Assembly: GCF_030646115.1 (NCBI RefSeq)
Contig: NZ_JAUSMX010000008.1
Span: 186,001 to 250,000 of the forward strand
DNA from: Fluviicoccus sp.
GTDB lineage: Bacteria > Pseudomonadota > Gammaproteobacteria > Pseudomonadales > Moraxellaceae
Direction: 5' to 3'
Length of the DNA: 64,000 nt
Positions 1 through 8,293 of this stretch are shown here, piece after piece. The notes beneath the pieces were generated by a model. It saw nothing but the letters and a program-made list of their open reading frames with translations, was not told the DNA's origin and ran no database searches. Within the stretch, counting starts at the first letter, position 1. Each line of letters opens with the position of its first letter. A program made the position numbers and the translations under genes.

Positions 1-2
1 TG

Positions 3-857
3 CCACTTTTGCGCGGCGAGATCCGTTCCGCCTTCTGCATGACCGAACCGGGCGTGGCCTCCAGCGACGCCACCAACATGCAGGCCACGGCGGTCATTGA
101 CGGCGACGAAGTGGTCCTTAACGGCCGCAAGTGGTGGAGCACCGGCATCGGCCACCCGAACTGCCAAATCCTGATCTTCATGGGCCTCACCGACCCGGCT
201 GCCGACAAGCACCGCCAGCACTCCATGGTGCTGGTGCCGCTGGACACGCCCGGCGTCAAGGTCGAGCGCATGCTGACCGTCTTCAACACCTACGACGAGC
301 CGTCCGGCCATGGCGAAGTCTCTTTCACCAATGTGCGTGTGCCGCTGGCGAACATCATCGCCGGGCCGGGGCGTGGCTTTGAAATTGCTCAAGGCCGCCT
401 CGGGCCGGGCCGCATCCACCACTGCATGCGTGCCATCGGTGCGGCGGAGCGGGCGCTGGAGCTGCTGTGCCGCCGCGCCGGCACCCGCGTCGCCTTCGGC
501 AAGCCGCTGGCGAAACTGGGCGGCAATCCGGACATCGTCGCCAACAGCCGCATGGCTATTGAACAGGCGCGGCTGCTGACGCTGAAGGCGGCTTGGATGA
601 TGGACACCGTGGGCGTGAAGGGCGCGATGAGCGAGATTTCGCAGATCAAGGTGATTGCCCCGAACGTGGCGCAGCAGGTGATTGATGCGGCCATCCAGAT
701 TCACGGCGGTGCGGGACTCAGCGAAGACTTCCCGCTGGCCGCGCTTTACGGCTATGCTCGGGTGCTGCGGCTGGCGGACGGACCGGATGAGGTCCACCGC
801 ATGCTGATTGCCAAGCTCGAATACAAGAAACAAATGACGAAGCTGGGACTGAAATAA
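3..857 (+). CDS. Acyl-CoA dehydrogenase, ACAD10/11-like (5' end cut by window edge)
   Basis: FAD flavoenzyme that would oxidise or rearrange an acyl-CoA. The reading frame is open from base 3, so the TTG at 9 is not taken as the true start; about 285 C-terminal residues are present and roughly 120-150 N-terminal residues should lie outside the window. Visible family features are the [13 protein letters not shown] substrate/FAD loop near the left edge, the helical C-terminal domain with QIHGGAGL, and ADGPDEVH close to the end. ADGPDEVH, in place of the usual EGT-type motif, is what I associate with the ACAD10/11 branch. The stop lies one base before the ATG of an APH-like kinase, so the two are almost certainly co-translated. 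In human ACAD10/11 the kinase and dehydrogenase are fused. Family assignment is firm; the substrate (possibly a 4-hydroxyacyl-CoA) is inference. Confidence 0.9.
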   Translation, partial: PLLRGEIRSAFCMTEPGVASSDATNMQATAVIDGDEVVLNGRKWWSTGIGHPNCQILIFMGLTDPAADKHRQHSMVLVPLDTPGVKVERMLTVFNTYDEPSGHGEVSFTNVRVPLANIIAGPGRGFEIAQGRLGPGRIHHCMRAIGAAERALELLCRRAGTRVAFGKPLAKLGGNPDIVANSRMAIEQARLLTLKAAWMMDTVGVKGAMSEISQIKVIAPNVAQQVIDAAIQIHGGAGLSEDFPLAALYGYARVLRLADGPDEVHRMLIAKLEYKKQMTKLGLK

Positions 858-858
858 G

Positions 859-1932
859 ATGGAAGAGAATTTGCTCGACAAGGCCGTGGCGGTGCGCCAG
901 GGCGAAGAACTGGACTTGGCCCGCGTGGACGCCTTTCTCAAGGCAAAAATCCCCGGCCTGCAAGGGTCGCCGGAACTGGAACAGTTCCCCGGCGGCGCGT
1001 CCAACCTGACCTATCTGCTGCATTACGCCGACCGTGACCTGATTTTGCGGCGGCCGCCGTTCGGCCATCGCGCCAAATCCGCGCACGACATGCTGCGCGA
1101 GGCCAAGATCATGGCCGCGCTGAAGCCGGTCTATCCCTACGTGCCGGAAGTGCTGGCCATTTGCGACGACCCCGCCGTGATGGACGCCGACTTCTACGTG
1201 ATGCAGCGCATCCCCGGCATCATCCCGCGCAGCAACCTGCCCAAGGGCATGACCCTGACGCCGGAGGAAACCCGGGCGCTGTGCCTCAGCGTCATCGACA
1301 AGCTGATTGAACTGCATCTGGTGGACTACCAGGCGGCCGGGCTGGACACGCTGGGCAAGGGCGGCGGCTATGTGAAGCGCCAGATTGACGGCTGGAGCGA
1401 CCGCTACCGCAAGGCGCGCACCCCGGACGTCAACGACTTCGAAAGCGTAATGACCTGGCTGCAGGCGAAAATGCCCGCGCAGGATATCGCCACCACGCTG
1501 ATCCACAACGATTTCCGCTTCGACAACGTTATCCTGAACCCGGACAACCCGCAGCAAGTGATTGGCGTGCTGGACTGGGAGATGGCGACGCTGGGCGACC
1601 CGCTGATGGATCTGGGCAACACCCTGGCCTACTGGGCGCAGGCCGACGACGATGCCACCATGCAGCTGATGCGTCGCCAGCCGACGCACCTGCCGGGCAT
1701 GCTGACCCGCGACGAAGTGGTGGCCTATTACGGCGAAAAGACCGGCTTCAAGGTCGACAACTTCGATTTCTACACCATCTATGGCCTGTTCCGGCTGGCG
1801 GCGATTTTGCAGCAGATCTACTACCGCTTCTATCACGGCCAGACCAAGAATCCGGCGTTCGCGCCATTCGGGCAGATGGTGAATTATCTGGAAAGCCGGT
1901 GTTTGCGGCTGATGAAGGAATCGGTGCTGTAA
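859..1932 (+). CDS. APH-family phosphotransferase, ACAD10/11 kinase-like
   Basis: Predicted ATP-dependent small-molecule kinase of 357 residues with an aminoglycoside-phosphotransferase/choline-kinase fold. The catalytic loop reads HNDFRFDN and the metal-binding segment LDWEMATLGDP, both typical of the APH family. The N-terminal lobe contains FPGGASNLTYLL and a probable ATP lysine or arginine in LILRRPP. The ATG at 859 follows the dehydrogenase stop by one base, and the stop codon overlaps the next start (TAATG), so it sits inside a tight operon. In human ACAD10/11 and in the levulinate (Lva) pathway, a kinase of this type phosphorylates a 4-hydroxyacyl-CoA that an ACAD then processes. That role is inferred from family and neighbour; antibiotic resistance is unlikely in this context. 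Confidence 0.88.
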   Translation: MEENLLDKAVAVRQGEELDLARVDAFLKAKIPGLQGSPELEQFPGGASNLTYLLHYADRDLILRRPPFGHRAKSAHDMLREAKIMAALKPVYPYVPEVLAICDDPAVMDADFYVMQRIPGIIPRSNLPKGMTLTPEETRALCLSVIDKLIELHLVDYQAAGLDTLGKGGGYVKRQIDGWSDRYRKARTPDVNDFESVMTWLQAKMPAQDIATTLIHNDFRFDNVILNPDNPQQVIGVLDWEMATLGDPLMDLGNTLAYWAQADDDATMQLMRRQPTHLPGMLTRDEVVAYYGEKTGFKVDNFDFYTIYGLFRLAAILQQIYYRFYHGQTKNPAFAPFGQMVNYLESRCLRLMKESVL

Positions 1933-2627
1933 TGGGGGCTATTTATCTCGTCCGCCACGGCCAGGCCAGTTTCGGTGCGGAAAATTATGACCAGTTGTCG
2001 GCGCTGGGGATGGAACAGACGCGCCTGCTGGGACAGTGGCAGCGCGACTGCGAGCTGCCCTTGTCGAAGGTGGTGATCGGTCCGGCGCGCCGCCATGCGC
2101 AAAGCGCCGAACATTTCCAGAGCGGCAGCCAGAGCCGCCATGCCCCTCTACTGATCCCCGGCCTCAACGAATTCGACCATGAGCAGGTGCTGTACCGTTA
2201 CCGTCCTGAATTCCGTGACAAGGCGGCGATGGCGGCTTATCTCGCCACGACTTCCAACCCGCGCCGCGCCTTTCAGGATCTGTTTGCGGTGGCGGTGGAA
2301 CGCTGGCTGAGCGGTGAATTTGACGAGGAATATGCGGAAAGCTGGCCCACCTTCCAGCAGCGCTGCTGGAAAGGGCTGCACCAGATCATCGAGCAGGCCG
2401 GGCCGTCGCAGGACATCTGGGTCTTCACCTCCGGCGGACCCATTACCGCCATCGCCCAGCAACTGCTGACCATTCCCGACAGCCACATCTTCAACCTGAA
2501 CTGGTCGCTGGTGAATGCTGGCGTCACGCGGTTGCTTTACAGCGGCAATCGGCTCAGCCTCAGCTATCTTAATAACCACGCCCATCTGGAACACCACCGC
2601 CGGGCGGATCTCGTCACTTATCGTTAA
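1932..2627 (+). CDS. Histidine phosphatase (phosphoglycerate-mutase-like) family protein
   Basis: Protein of 231 residues of the branch-1 histidine phosphatase superfamily. The N-terminal MGAIYLVRHGQASFG carries the RHG motif with the phospho-accepting histidine; a second conserved histidine is likely in the VFTSGGPITAIAQ region, although the usual GH is replaced by GG. I start at the ATG at 1932 because it overlaps the kinase stop as TAATG and places the RHGQ motif at the expected distance; a start at 1899 would overlap the kinase by 34 bases. Its place after a kinase and dehydrogenase suggests removal of phosphate from a pathway intermediate or a by-product, but no substrate can be read from the sequence. 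Confidence 0.85.
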   Translation: MGAIYLVRHGQASFGAENYDQLSALGMEQTRLLGQWQRDCELPLSKVVIGPARRHAQSAEHFQSGSQSRHAPLLIPGLNEFDHEQVLYRYRPEFRDKAAMAAYLATTSNPRRAFQDLFAVAVERWLSGEFDEEYAESWPTFQQRCWKGLHQIIEQAGPSQDIWVFTSGGPITAIAQQLLTIPDSHIFNLNWSLVNAGVTRLLYSGNRLSLSYLNNHAHLEHHRRADLVTYR

Positions 2628-2638
2628 AGGAATTAGTC

Positions 2639-3409
2639 ATGAGCGTGAACAACCCGTTTGACCTGACCGGCAAGATTGCCCTGGTGACCGGCGCCAGTCG
2701 CGGCATTGGTGAAAGCATCGCCCAGATACTCGCCGCCAACGGCGCACACGTGATTGTCTCCAGTCGCAAGGTGGAAGCCTGCCAGATGGTGGTGGACGGC
2801 ATCAAGGCCGCCGGGGGTTCCGCCGAGGCGATGGCGCTGCACATCGGCGAGATGGAGCAGATTGAACATGTGTTCAAGGCCATCGAAGCCAAACACCAGC
2901 GTCTGGACATCCTGATCAACAACGCAGCCACCAACCCGCATTTCGGTCCCATTGTCGACACCGACCTGTCCGCTTTCCAGAAGACGGTGGATGTAAACAT
3001 TCGTGGCTACTTCTTCATGTCGGCGGCGGGTGCGAAGCTGATGGCCAGGCACGGCGGCGGCGCCATTGTGAACGTGGCCTCGGTCAACGGCGTCATTCCC
3101 GGCATGTATCAAGGCATCTACTCCATCACCAAGGCGGCCGTGATTTCCATGACCCAATGCTTTGCCAAGGAGTGCGCCAGCATGGGCGTTCGCGTCAACG
3201 CGCTGCTGCCCGGCTTCACCGACACCAAATTCGCCTCGGCGCTGGTGAAGAACCCGGTGATTGTGGAAAAGGTACTGGAGCACGTGCCGATGCGCCGCAT
3301 CGCCGAACCCGAAGAAATGGCCGGATCGGTGCTGTATCTGGTGTCACCGGCAGCGAGCTATACGACCGGCGTGGCGCTGAATGTGGATGGCGGCTATCTG
3401 ATCGGCTGA
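2639..3409 (+). CDS. SDR-family NAD(P)-dependent oxidoreductase
   Basis: Classical short-chain dehydrogenase/reductase of 256 residues. It shows the cofactor-binding TGASRGIGESIA near residue 15, the NNAAT motif, the catalytic serine in NVASVNG, the YSITKAA active-site Tyr-x-x-x-Lys, and a C-terminal TTGVALNVDGGYLIG typical of FabG-like enzymes. It starts 11 bases after the phosphatase with an AAAGGA ribosome-binding site, so it continues the operon. A role as 3-hydroxyacyl-CoA dehydrogenase in the same catabolic run is reasonable, but SDR substrate specificity cannot be predicted from motifs. Confidence 0.9.
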   Translation: MSVNNPFDLTGKIALVTGASRGIGESIAQILAANGAHVIVSSRKVEACQMVVDGIKAAGGSAEAMALHIGEMEQIEHVFKAIEAKHQRLDILINNAATNPHFGPIVDTDLSAFQKTVDVNIRGYFFMSAAGAKLMARHGGGAIVNVASVNGVIPGMYQGIYSITKAAVISMTQCFAKECASMGVRVNALLPGFTDTKFASALVKNPVIVEKVLEHVPMRRIAEPEEMAGSVLYLVSPAASYTTGVALNVDGGYLIG

Positions 3410-3415
3410 TGAGCT

Positions 3416-3536
3416 CCCTCTCCCCTTGTGGGAGAGGGCCGGGGAGAGGGGTACGGCAGTGGTGCTTGCACGGATGGTGTGTTCAGGCCGCTTTCCGCAC
3501 CCCTCTCCCTAACCCTCTCCCACAAGGGGAGAGGGG
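3416..3536. repeat. Intergenic inverted repeat (CCCTCTCCC family)
   Basis: Two arms rich in CTCTCCC/GGGAGAGG face each other: 3416-3451 and 3499-3536, with about 47 bases between them. Each arm is itself partly self-complementary, so RNA from here would form a large branched hairpin. The style is that of dispersed REP/MITE-like elements of GC-rich proteobacteria. It fills the whole gap between two SDR genes and could modulate mRNA stability or transcript read-through. No second copy of this family was seen in the window. Confidence 0.75.
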
Positions 3537-3566
3537 ACAGACCCTCATGTGAAGACAGGCAACTTT

Positions 3567-4409
3567 ATGCAAAACCTTTCCGGAAAAACCGCCGTCATCA
3601 CCGGCGCCGCCGAAGGCATCGGCAAAGCCATCGCCGAGCGCGCCGCCGCTGAAGGTATGAACCTGGTGCTGGCCGACATCAACGCCGACAAGCTGCAAGT
3701 CACCGTTGCCGAATTCGAGGCCCAGGGCGTGCCGGTGATCGGCCAACGCCTCGACGTCAGTGACGCCGCGCAAGTGAACGCGCTGGCCGACGCCGCCTTC
3801 ACCCGCTTTGGCAACGTCCACCTGCTGGTCAACAACGCCGGGGTCGCCATCTCCCGCCCGGTGTGGGAAACCACGCCCGAGGACTGGCAATGGGTGATGG
3901 GCGTCAACTTGTACGGCGTCACCAATGGGCTGCGAAGCTTCATCCCGCGCATGCTGGCCAACGACGAAGAGGGTTACATCATCAACACCGCCTCGGTGGC
4001 GGGGCTGTTCTCGCAACCCGGCTCGGCGGCCTACAACGCCAGCAAGCACGCGGTGGTGGCCATATCCGAAGGCCTGCACTTCGACCTGCAACTGCGCAAG
4101 GCCAAGCTGCACGTGGCGGTGCTGTGCCCGGCCTGGGTCAAGACCGGCATCGCCAATGCCGAACGCAACCGCACCGTCGGCGACAACATCGACTGGAGCA
4201 AGGCCGACCGCGTCAACCAGTACACGGCGAAGTTCATGCAGCAGTCGGTGGAGAACGGCATCCCGGTGGAGAAGGTGGCGGATGATGTGTTCAAGGCCAT
4301 TGCCGAGGACCGTTTCTACATTCTGACCCATCAGAAGATCAAGCCGCTGATCCACACCCGGATGGAAGACATTTTGCAGGAACGCCTGCCGACGCTGGCG
4401 GGTATGTAA
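3567..4409 (+). CDS. SDR-family oxidoreductase
   Basis: Second short-chain dehydrogenase of the cluster, 280 residues from the ATG at 3567. Motifs are TGAAEGIGKA for cofactor binding, NNAGVA, NTASVAG with the catalytic serine, and YNASKHA with the Tyr-Lys pair. The C-terminal part is longer than in FabG-like SDRs and ends HTRMEDILQERLPTLAGM, as seen in SDRs acting on bulky or lipid-like substrates. A GTG at 3549 would add six residues, but family members usually begin just before LSGKTAVITG, so 3567 is preferred. The upstream inverted repeat separates it from the previous SDR; both may still share a transcript. Confidence 0.88.
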   Translation: MQNLSGKTAVITGAAEGIGKAIAERAAAEGMNLVLADINADKLQVTVAEFEAQGVPVIGQRLDVSDAAQVNALADAAFTRFGNVHLLVNNAGVAISRPVWETTPEDWQWVMGVNLYGVTNGLRSFIPRMLANDEEGYIINTASVAGLFSQPGSAAYNASKHAVVAISEGLHFDLQLRKAKLHVAVLCPAWVKTGIANAERNRTVGDNIDWSKADRVNQYTAKFMQQSVENGIPVEKVADDVFKAIAEDRFYILTHQKIKPLIHTRMEDILQERLPTLAGM

Positions 4410-4435
4410 ACATCCGCTACGCTAACCATGCTTAT

Positions 4436-4504
4436 GTAGGTCGCGCTTCAGCCCGACAACGCTCTCCGGTCGAAGGATGGTTGGCGTGCTGAAGCCCGAC
4501 CTAC
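4436..4504. repeat. 69-bp inverted repeat (GTAGGTCGGGCTTCAGCCCGAC family), copy 1
   Basis: The left end, GTAGGTCGCGCTTCAGCCCGAC at 4436-4457, is mirrored by GCTGAAGCCCGACCTAC at 4488-4504. The left arm contains its own smaller palindrome around CTTCAG. A copy of exactly the same 69-bp overall length lies at 32847-32915 and a half copy at 50596-50617. Dispersed, intergenic and palindromic, it behaves like a REP/MITE-type element. Confidence 0.85.
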
Positions 4505-4530
4505 GAATAACAATAATCAGGAGAACAGCC

Positions 4531-5331
4531 ATGCCCCGCATGATGCTGAACGGCGCTGCCATTAACTATGAAGTCACCGGCGACGGCCCGGAAACGATCG
4601 TCTTTGGCCACGGCCTGCTGTGGAGCGGCCGCATGTTTGAGGCGCAGGTGGCGGCCCTCAGCAGGCGTTACCGCTGCATCACCCTCGACTTCCGGGGGCA
4701 GGGCCAGAGCGAAGCCACCCGCGACGGCTATGACATGGATACGCTGACCCAGGACGTGCTGTGCCTGATCCGCGAAGTGGCGGGCGGGCCGGTGCACTAT
4801 GCGGGTCTGTCCATGGGCGGCTTTGTCGGCATGCGTCTGGCCATCCGCCATCCGGAATGGTTGAAGTCGTTGACGTTGCTGGAAACCTCCGCCGACCCGG
4901 AGCCGGAAGAGAACATGTTCAAGTACCGCCTGCTGCCGCGCATTGCCCGCCTGCTGGGCATGAAGGTGGTGGCGCCGCAGGCGATGAAGATCATGTTCGG
5001 CAAGACCTTCCTCAAAGACCCGGCGCGCAAGGCCCAGCGCGATGAAATGCGCAACCGCCTGTTGCAGAACGATCCCTTTAACATCAGCAAGGCCATTACC
5101 GGCGTGTTTGACCGCGAGGGGGTTTACGAATTCCTGCCGTCCATTCAGTTGCCGACGTTGATCATTGTCGGCGACGAGGATGTGGCGACCATTCCCGCCA
5201 AGTCGCGGCGCATGCATGCCGCCATCCAGGGCAGCCAACTGGTAGTAATCCCCAACTCCGGACACACCTCGACGGTGGAGACACCGCAGGCGGTGATTGC
5301 GGCGATGGAAGAGTTCCTGGCTAAAGTGTAA
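4531..5331 (+). CDS. Alpha/beta-fold hydrolase
   Basis: Hydrolase of 266 residues starting at ATG 4531, behind a clear CAGGAG at 4518-4523. The oxyanion-hole HG motif appears as FGHGLLWSG; the nucleophile elbow is GLSMGGFVG (serine in G-x-S-x-G), the acid is probably in VGDEDVATIP, and the catalytic histidine lies in NSGHTSTVETP near the C terminus. The architecture matches carboxylesterase/dienelactone-hydrolase-like enzymes of about 270 residues. Its position after two SDRs suggests cleavage of an ester, lactone or C-C bond in the pathway; the substrate is unknown. Repeat elements flank the gene on both sides. Confidence 0.88.
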   Translation: MPRMMLNGAAINYEVTGDGPETIVFGHGLLWSGRMFEAQVAALSRRYRCITLDFRGQGQSEATRDGYDMDTLTQDVLCLIREVAGGPVHYAGLSMGGFVGMRLAIRHPEWLKSLTLLETSADPEPEENMFKYRLLPRIARLLGMKVVAPQAMKIMFGKTFLKDPARKAQRDEMRNRLLQNDPFNISKAITGVFDREGVYEFLPSIQLPTLIIVGDEDVATIPAKSRRMHAAIQGSQLVVIPNSGHTSTVETPQAVIAAMEEFLAKV

Positions 5332-5333
5332 AA

Positions 5334-5430
5334 CCCCCTTGGTCCCCCTTTCCAAGGGGGAAAATCTGATGATGCACTCCGTTGCTGCAATGATCCCCCT
5401 TGGAAAGGGGACGCCCGCAGGGCGGGATTT
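5334..5430. repeat. Intergenic palindromic repeat (CCCCCTTTCCAAGGGGG type)
   Basis: A hairpin-forming CCCCCTTTCCAAGGGGG at 5344-5360 is followed about 35 bases later by a second, inverted block (CCCCCTTGGAAAGGGG) at 5395-5410, and then by a small CCCGC/GCGGG hairpin. The element occupies the gap between the hydrolase and the MDR gene. It is a third repeat type in this gene run and probably a dispersed REP-like sequence. Confidence 0.7.
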
Positions 5431-5441
5431 TGGAGCCCACT

Positions 5442-6419
5442 ATGAAAGCCGTTCTCTGCAAACAACACGGATTACCCGAAACCCTGGTGCTGGAAGATGT
5501 TCCTTCGCCCACGCCCGGCCCCAAAGAAGTGGTGATCAGCGTCAAGGCATGCGGGGTGAATTTCCCCGACACGCTCATCATCCAGAACAAATACCAGTTC
5601 AAACCGGACTTGCCGTTTTCACCGGGCGGGGAAATTGCCGGGGTGGTGAAGGCGGTGGGTGAGGGCGTGAAGCATGTGAAGCCGGGCGATACGGTGATTG
5701 CCCTGACCGGCTGGGGCGGTTTTGCCGAAGAAGTGCTGACCGACGCCGCCAAGGTGTTTCCGGTGCCGCCAATGTTCGACTTCAAGGTGGCCGCCACTTT
5801 TGCCTATGCCTATGGCACTTCGTATTACGCACTGAAGGACCGGGCGCAGCTGAAGGCCGGGGAAACGCTGCTGGTGCTGGGGGCGTCCGGCGGGGTGGGG
5901 CTGGCGGCGGTGCAACTGGGCAAGGTGATGGGCGCGAAGGTGATTGCCGCCGCGTCCACGGCTGAAAAGCTGGAGGTATGCCGTCAGTCCGGCGCGGATG
6001 AGTTGGTGAATTACAACGATGCGGACTGGCGCGAACAGATCAAGGCGCTGACCGGCGGCAATGGCGTGGATGTGGTCTATGACGCGGTGGGCGGCGGCTA
6101 TGCCGAACCGGCGCTGCGCAGCATGGCCTGGTGCGGCCGCTATCTGGTGGTGGGTTTTGCCGCCGGCGATATCCCGAAGATTCCCCTCAATCTGACGCTG
6201 CTGAAGGGCTGCGCAATCGTCGGCGTGTTCTGGGGTGACTTTGCCCGCCGCCAGCCCAAGGACAACATGGGCAACATGATGCAGCTGTTCGCCTGGCTGG
6301 CGCAGGGGCAGTTGAAACCGCATATTTCCGCCGAATACCCGCTGGAGCAGGCGGCGCAGGCGCTGAACGACCTGTTGCAGCGCAGGGCGACCGGCAAGGT
6401 GGTGCTGGTGGTGGAATAG
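5442..6419 (+). CDS. NADPH:quinone-oxidoreductase-like MDR enzyme
   Basis: Zinc-independent medium-chain dehydrogenase/reductase of 325 residues, quinone oxidoreductase subfamily. The N-terminal GroES-like domain contains ACGVNFPDTLI and GGEIAGVV without the zinc-ligand set of alcohol dehydrogenases; the Rossmann domain has LVLGASGGVGLAAVQLGK for NAD(P)H and GNGVDVVYDAVGG. I start at ATG 5442 behind TTGGAG; upstream in-frame codons run through the repeat. It closes the catabolic run and is followed by a strong terminator. Likely reduces an enoyl/alkenal or quinone intermediate; electron transfer to quinone is only a family label. Confidence 0.9.
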   Translation: MKAVLCKQHGLPETLVLEDVPSPTPGPKEVVISVKACGVNFPDTLIIQNKYQFKPDLPFSPGGEIAGVVKAVGEGVKHVKPGDTVIALTGWGGFAEEVLTDAAKVFPVPPMFDFKVAATFAYAYGTSYYALKDRAQLKAGETLLVLGASGGVGLAAVQLGKVMGAKVIAAASTAEKLEVCRQSGADELVNYNDADWREQIKALTGGNGVDVVYDAVGGGYAEPALRSMAWCGRYLVVGFAAGDIPKIPLNLTLLKGCAIVGVFWGDFARRQPKDNMGNMMQLFAWLAQGQLKPHISAEYPLEQAAQALNDLLQRRATGKVVLVVE

Positions 6420-6433
6420 GGTCACGGTAATGA

Positions 6434-6467
6434 AAAAGGGCGGCCGGATTGCTCCGGTCGCCCTTTT
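6434..6467. terminator. Bidirectional rho-independent terminator
   Basis: A 14-bp stem (6434-6447 with 6454-6467, one G-U pair) and a 6-nt loop, with A-rich and T-rich ends on both sides. It ends the plus-strand catabolic run (stop at 6419) and the minus-strand lipoprotein gene (stop at 6488), so it can serve both directions. Confidence 0.9.
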
Positions 6468-6487
6468 CAAGCGTCCAATTGCAGTGG

Positions 6488-8149
6488 TTACTTCAGCGAA
6501 ATCTCGGTGATTTCCGGAGTCTTGTCCGGCGTGGCCGATGTCAGCCGCACCTTCAGTTTCAGGAAACGTCCCTTGATGCCAGCCATATTGGTGTCGTTCA
6601 GGACTTCGGTGTAGTCCTTGGCGCCCAGTTCGATCTCGCTGTTGGCGCTCTTGGCATAGGCCGAAACCGTGGTGCCTGCCGGCAGGGCTTGCTTCAGTTT
6701 CCACAACACCCGTTGCCAGACATAGTCGGGTTTGCCGCCGTCAAAGGTGGCTTCCCAAGTGCCCTGGCGATTGGTGATGGTGCGCACCACGCGGCCGGTC
6801 ATGTCGCTGTAGTTGTAGGGACGGCTGCCCACAGCAAAGGTGTCGATGACGGCATTGACCGGGTCGGCTGCCAGTTTGATGCGGGTGGCGTTGCTGGTGA
6901 CTTCATTGGCGGACCAGACATTGCCAAAGCCGTCCACGGCAACGCCGGTTGGTCCGGTGCCAACGATATAATTGGCAACAAAGGTCACACCCGTGAATGC
7001 CCCCTCCGTAAACACCTGTTTGTAGTGGCCCACATGATTGCTGTACAGGGAGCCGGCAATAAAGACATCGCCGTTATCGTCAGTGGTAATCCCTTGAGAT
7101 CTGCTGTAACCGGTTTGGGTAAAAACTTTTAGGGTGCCAGCCGGGTCAGCCGGATCGAAGGCGGAGAAGCGCCCTCCATTGAGTTCGGTCGACCAGATCT
7201 TGCCAAACTTGTCGATGCCGATGCCGTAACCATTGTGCCCTACATCAATCAAAGTGTTGGTGGTCATTTCCTTGTCGATTTTCTGCACCTTGCCTGAGCC
7301 GCTGCTCATGCTCCACAGATTGCCGTTCTTGTCGACCACGCCGCCATAATGAGGCTGTAGGGTGGCCATGGACTTGATGACGGCACCGGTGGTGCCGTTC
7401 ACCTTGAACAGGGAGTTCTGATAATAGCCGCCGACAAAGACGTTGTTATCGGGGTCAATGGCGACAGTACGGATGTCGGTAGGCGTGCTGATTACTACGG
7501 CTGGAGTGGGATCCTCAGCTTCATTCCCGATAAGCGCCACATGCAGCAGGATGCACTCATCGGCGGCATTGGTGATGCCCAAGCCGTCGCCGAACGCGCC
7601 GGTCCAGTCCTTGATATCGGGATTGAAGGCGGTTTCTGTTTCGGCGTTTGCCTGTACCGGGGTAGAGCTGTCAATGACACCGTTGCCATTACGATCAATA
7701 CACTGGCCGAATTCTTTCAGCCCGACCTTGGTAATGGTGTTGTTGTTGCGGTTTCCCACCCAGACGTTGCCGTCCTGATCGACCGTTGTGCGGGAAGGAT
7801 TGCCGTTACCCGGGCCGGTGCGATAGCGCCCCAGTTCCTTGCCGGTGGTGACATCCAGCTTGGAGATGGTGCCTTCGCCGGAGTTGGCGATCCAGATAAA
7901 GGGAAAGGTGGAGTCGGTGATTCCCAGCTTCAGGGTGCCGGCGCTGGTATCCATGCCGACCTTGAGCACACCGTACTTGCGTTCGGTTACGGGGTTGTTG
8001 AAAGTCTCGGCACCACCTCCGCCTCCGCCCAAGAAGGCCAACACATCAGGCACTGTCGGAACGACAACATTGGTGTTGTCGTTAAAAAAGCAACCGGATA
8101 ACGTGAGGCCGACCGCAGCCAAGCCCAATGACATTTTTGTCTTGTTCAT
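6488..8149 (-). CDS. Beta-propeller lipoprotein (NHL/streptogramin-lyase-like repeats)
   Basis: Probable outer-membrane or periplasmic lipoprotein of 553 residues. The N terminus is a short signal with lipobox LSGC, followed by an Asn/Val-rich linker and a six-glycine stretch. The body has repeats such as IWIANSGEGTISKLD, NVWVGNRNNNTITKV and NVWSANEVTSN, the pattern of Vgb/NHL beta-propellers; the last ~120 residues look like a separate beta-sandwich-like module ending TPEITEISLK. I chose ATG 8149 because GGAGG at 8156-8160 lies six bases upstream; the TTG at 8155 directly abuts it. The propeller may bind protein or sugar. No catalytic residue set could be assigned, so lyase activity should not be assumed. 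Confidence 0.8.
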   Translation of the reverse strand: MNKTKMSLGLAAVGLTLSGCFFNDNTNVVVPTVPDVLAFLGGGGGGAETFNNPVTERKYGVLKVGMDTSAGTLKLGITDSTFPFIWIANSGEGTISKLDVTTGKELGRYRTGPGNGNPSRTTVDQDGNVWVGNRNNNTITKVGLKEFGQCIDRNGNGVIDSSTPVQANAETETAFNPDIKDWTGAFGDGLGITNAADECILLHVALIGNEAEDPTPAVVISTPTDIRTVAIDPDNNVFVGGYYQNSLFKVNGTTGAVIKSMATLQPHYGGVVDKNGNLWSMSSGSGKVQKIDKEMTTNTLIDVGHNGYGIGIDKFGKIWSTELNGGRFSAFDPADPAGTLKVFTQTGYSRSQGITTDDNGDVFIAGSLYSNHVGHYKQVFTEGAFTGVTFVANYIVGTGPTGVAVDGFGNVWSANEVTSNATRIKLAADPVNAVIDTFAVGSRPYNYSDMTGRVVRTITNRQGTWEATFDGGKPDYVWQRVLWKLKQALPAGTTVSAYAKSANSEIELGAKDYTEVLNDTNMAGIKGRFLKLKVRLTSATPDKTPEITEISLK

Positions 8150-8293
8150 GATCAACCTCCGTCAATTATTATTAGAATTATAGCGTCTTTTGTGAGTAAT
8201 AGTCACATTTATATTGTGGGTATTGTCGCGATGGATTTGGGCGGGGAGTGCAGGTTAGCCGGCGCTATTCGGAGAAACTATTGATTTTCCGGT

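Noticed and set aside
718-1836. Long minus-strand open frame opposite the APH-like kinase
   Set aside because: Antisense frame with low-complexity His/Gln/Arg-rich translation, typical of GC-rich shadow frames; the plus-strand protein has clear motifs.
3549-3566. GTG start for the second SDR
   Set aside because: Adds six residues not typical of the family; ATG 3567 fits the family start better, though GTG cannot be fully excluded.
3416-5430. Palindromic repeats as a CRISPR array or insertion sequence
   Set aside because: Units are of three unrelated types, not regularly spaced, and no transposase or cas gene is present in the window.
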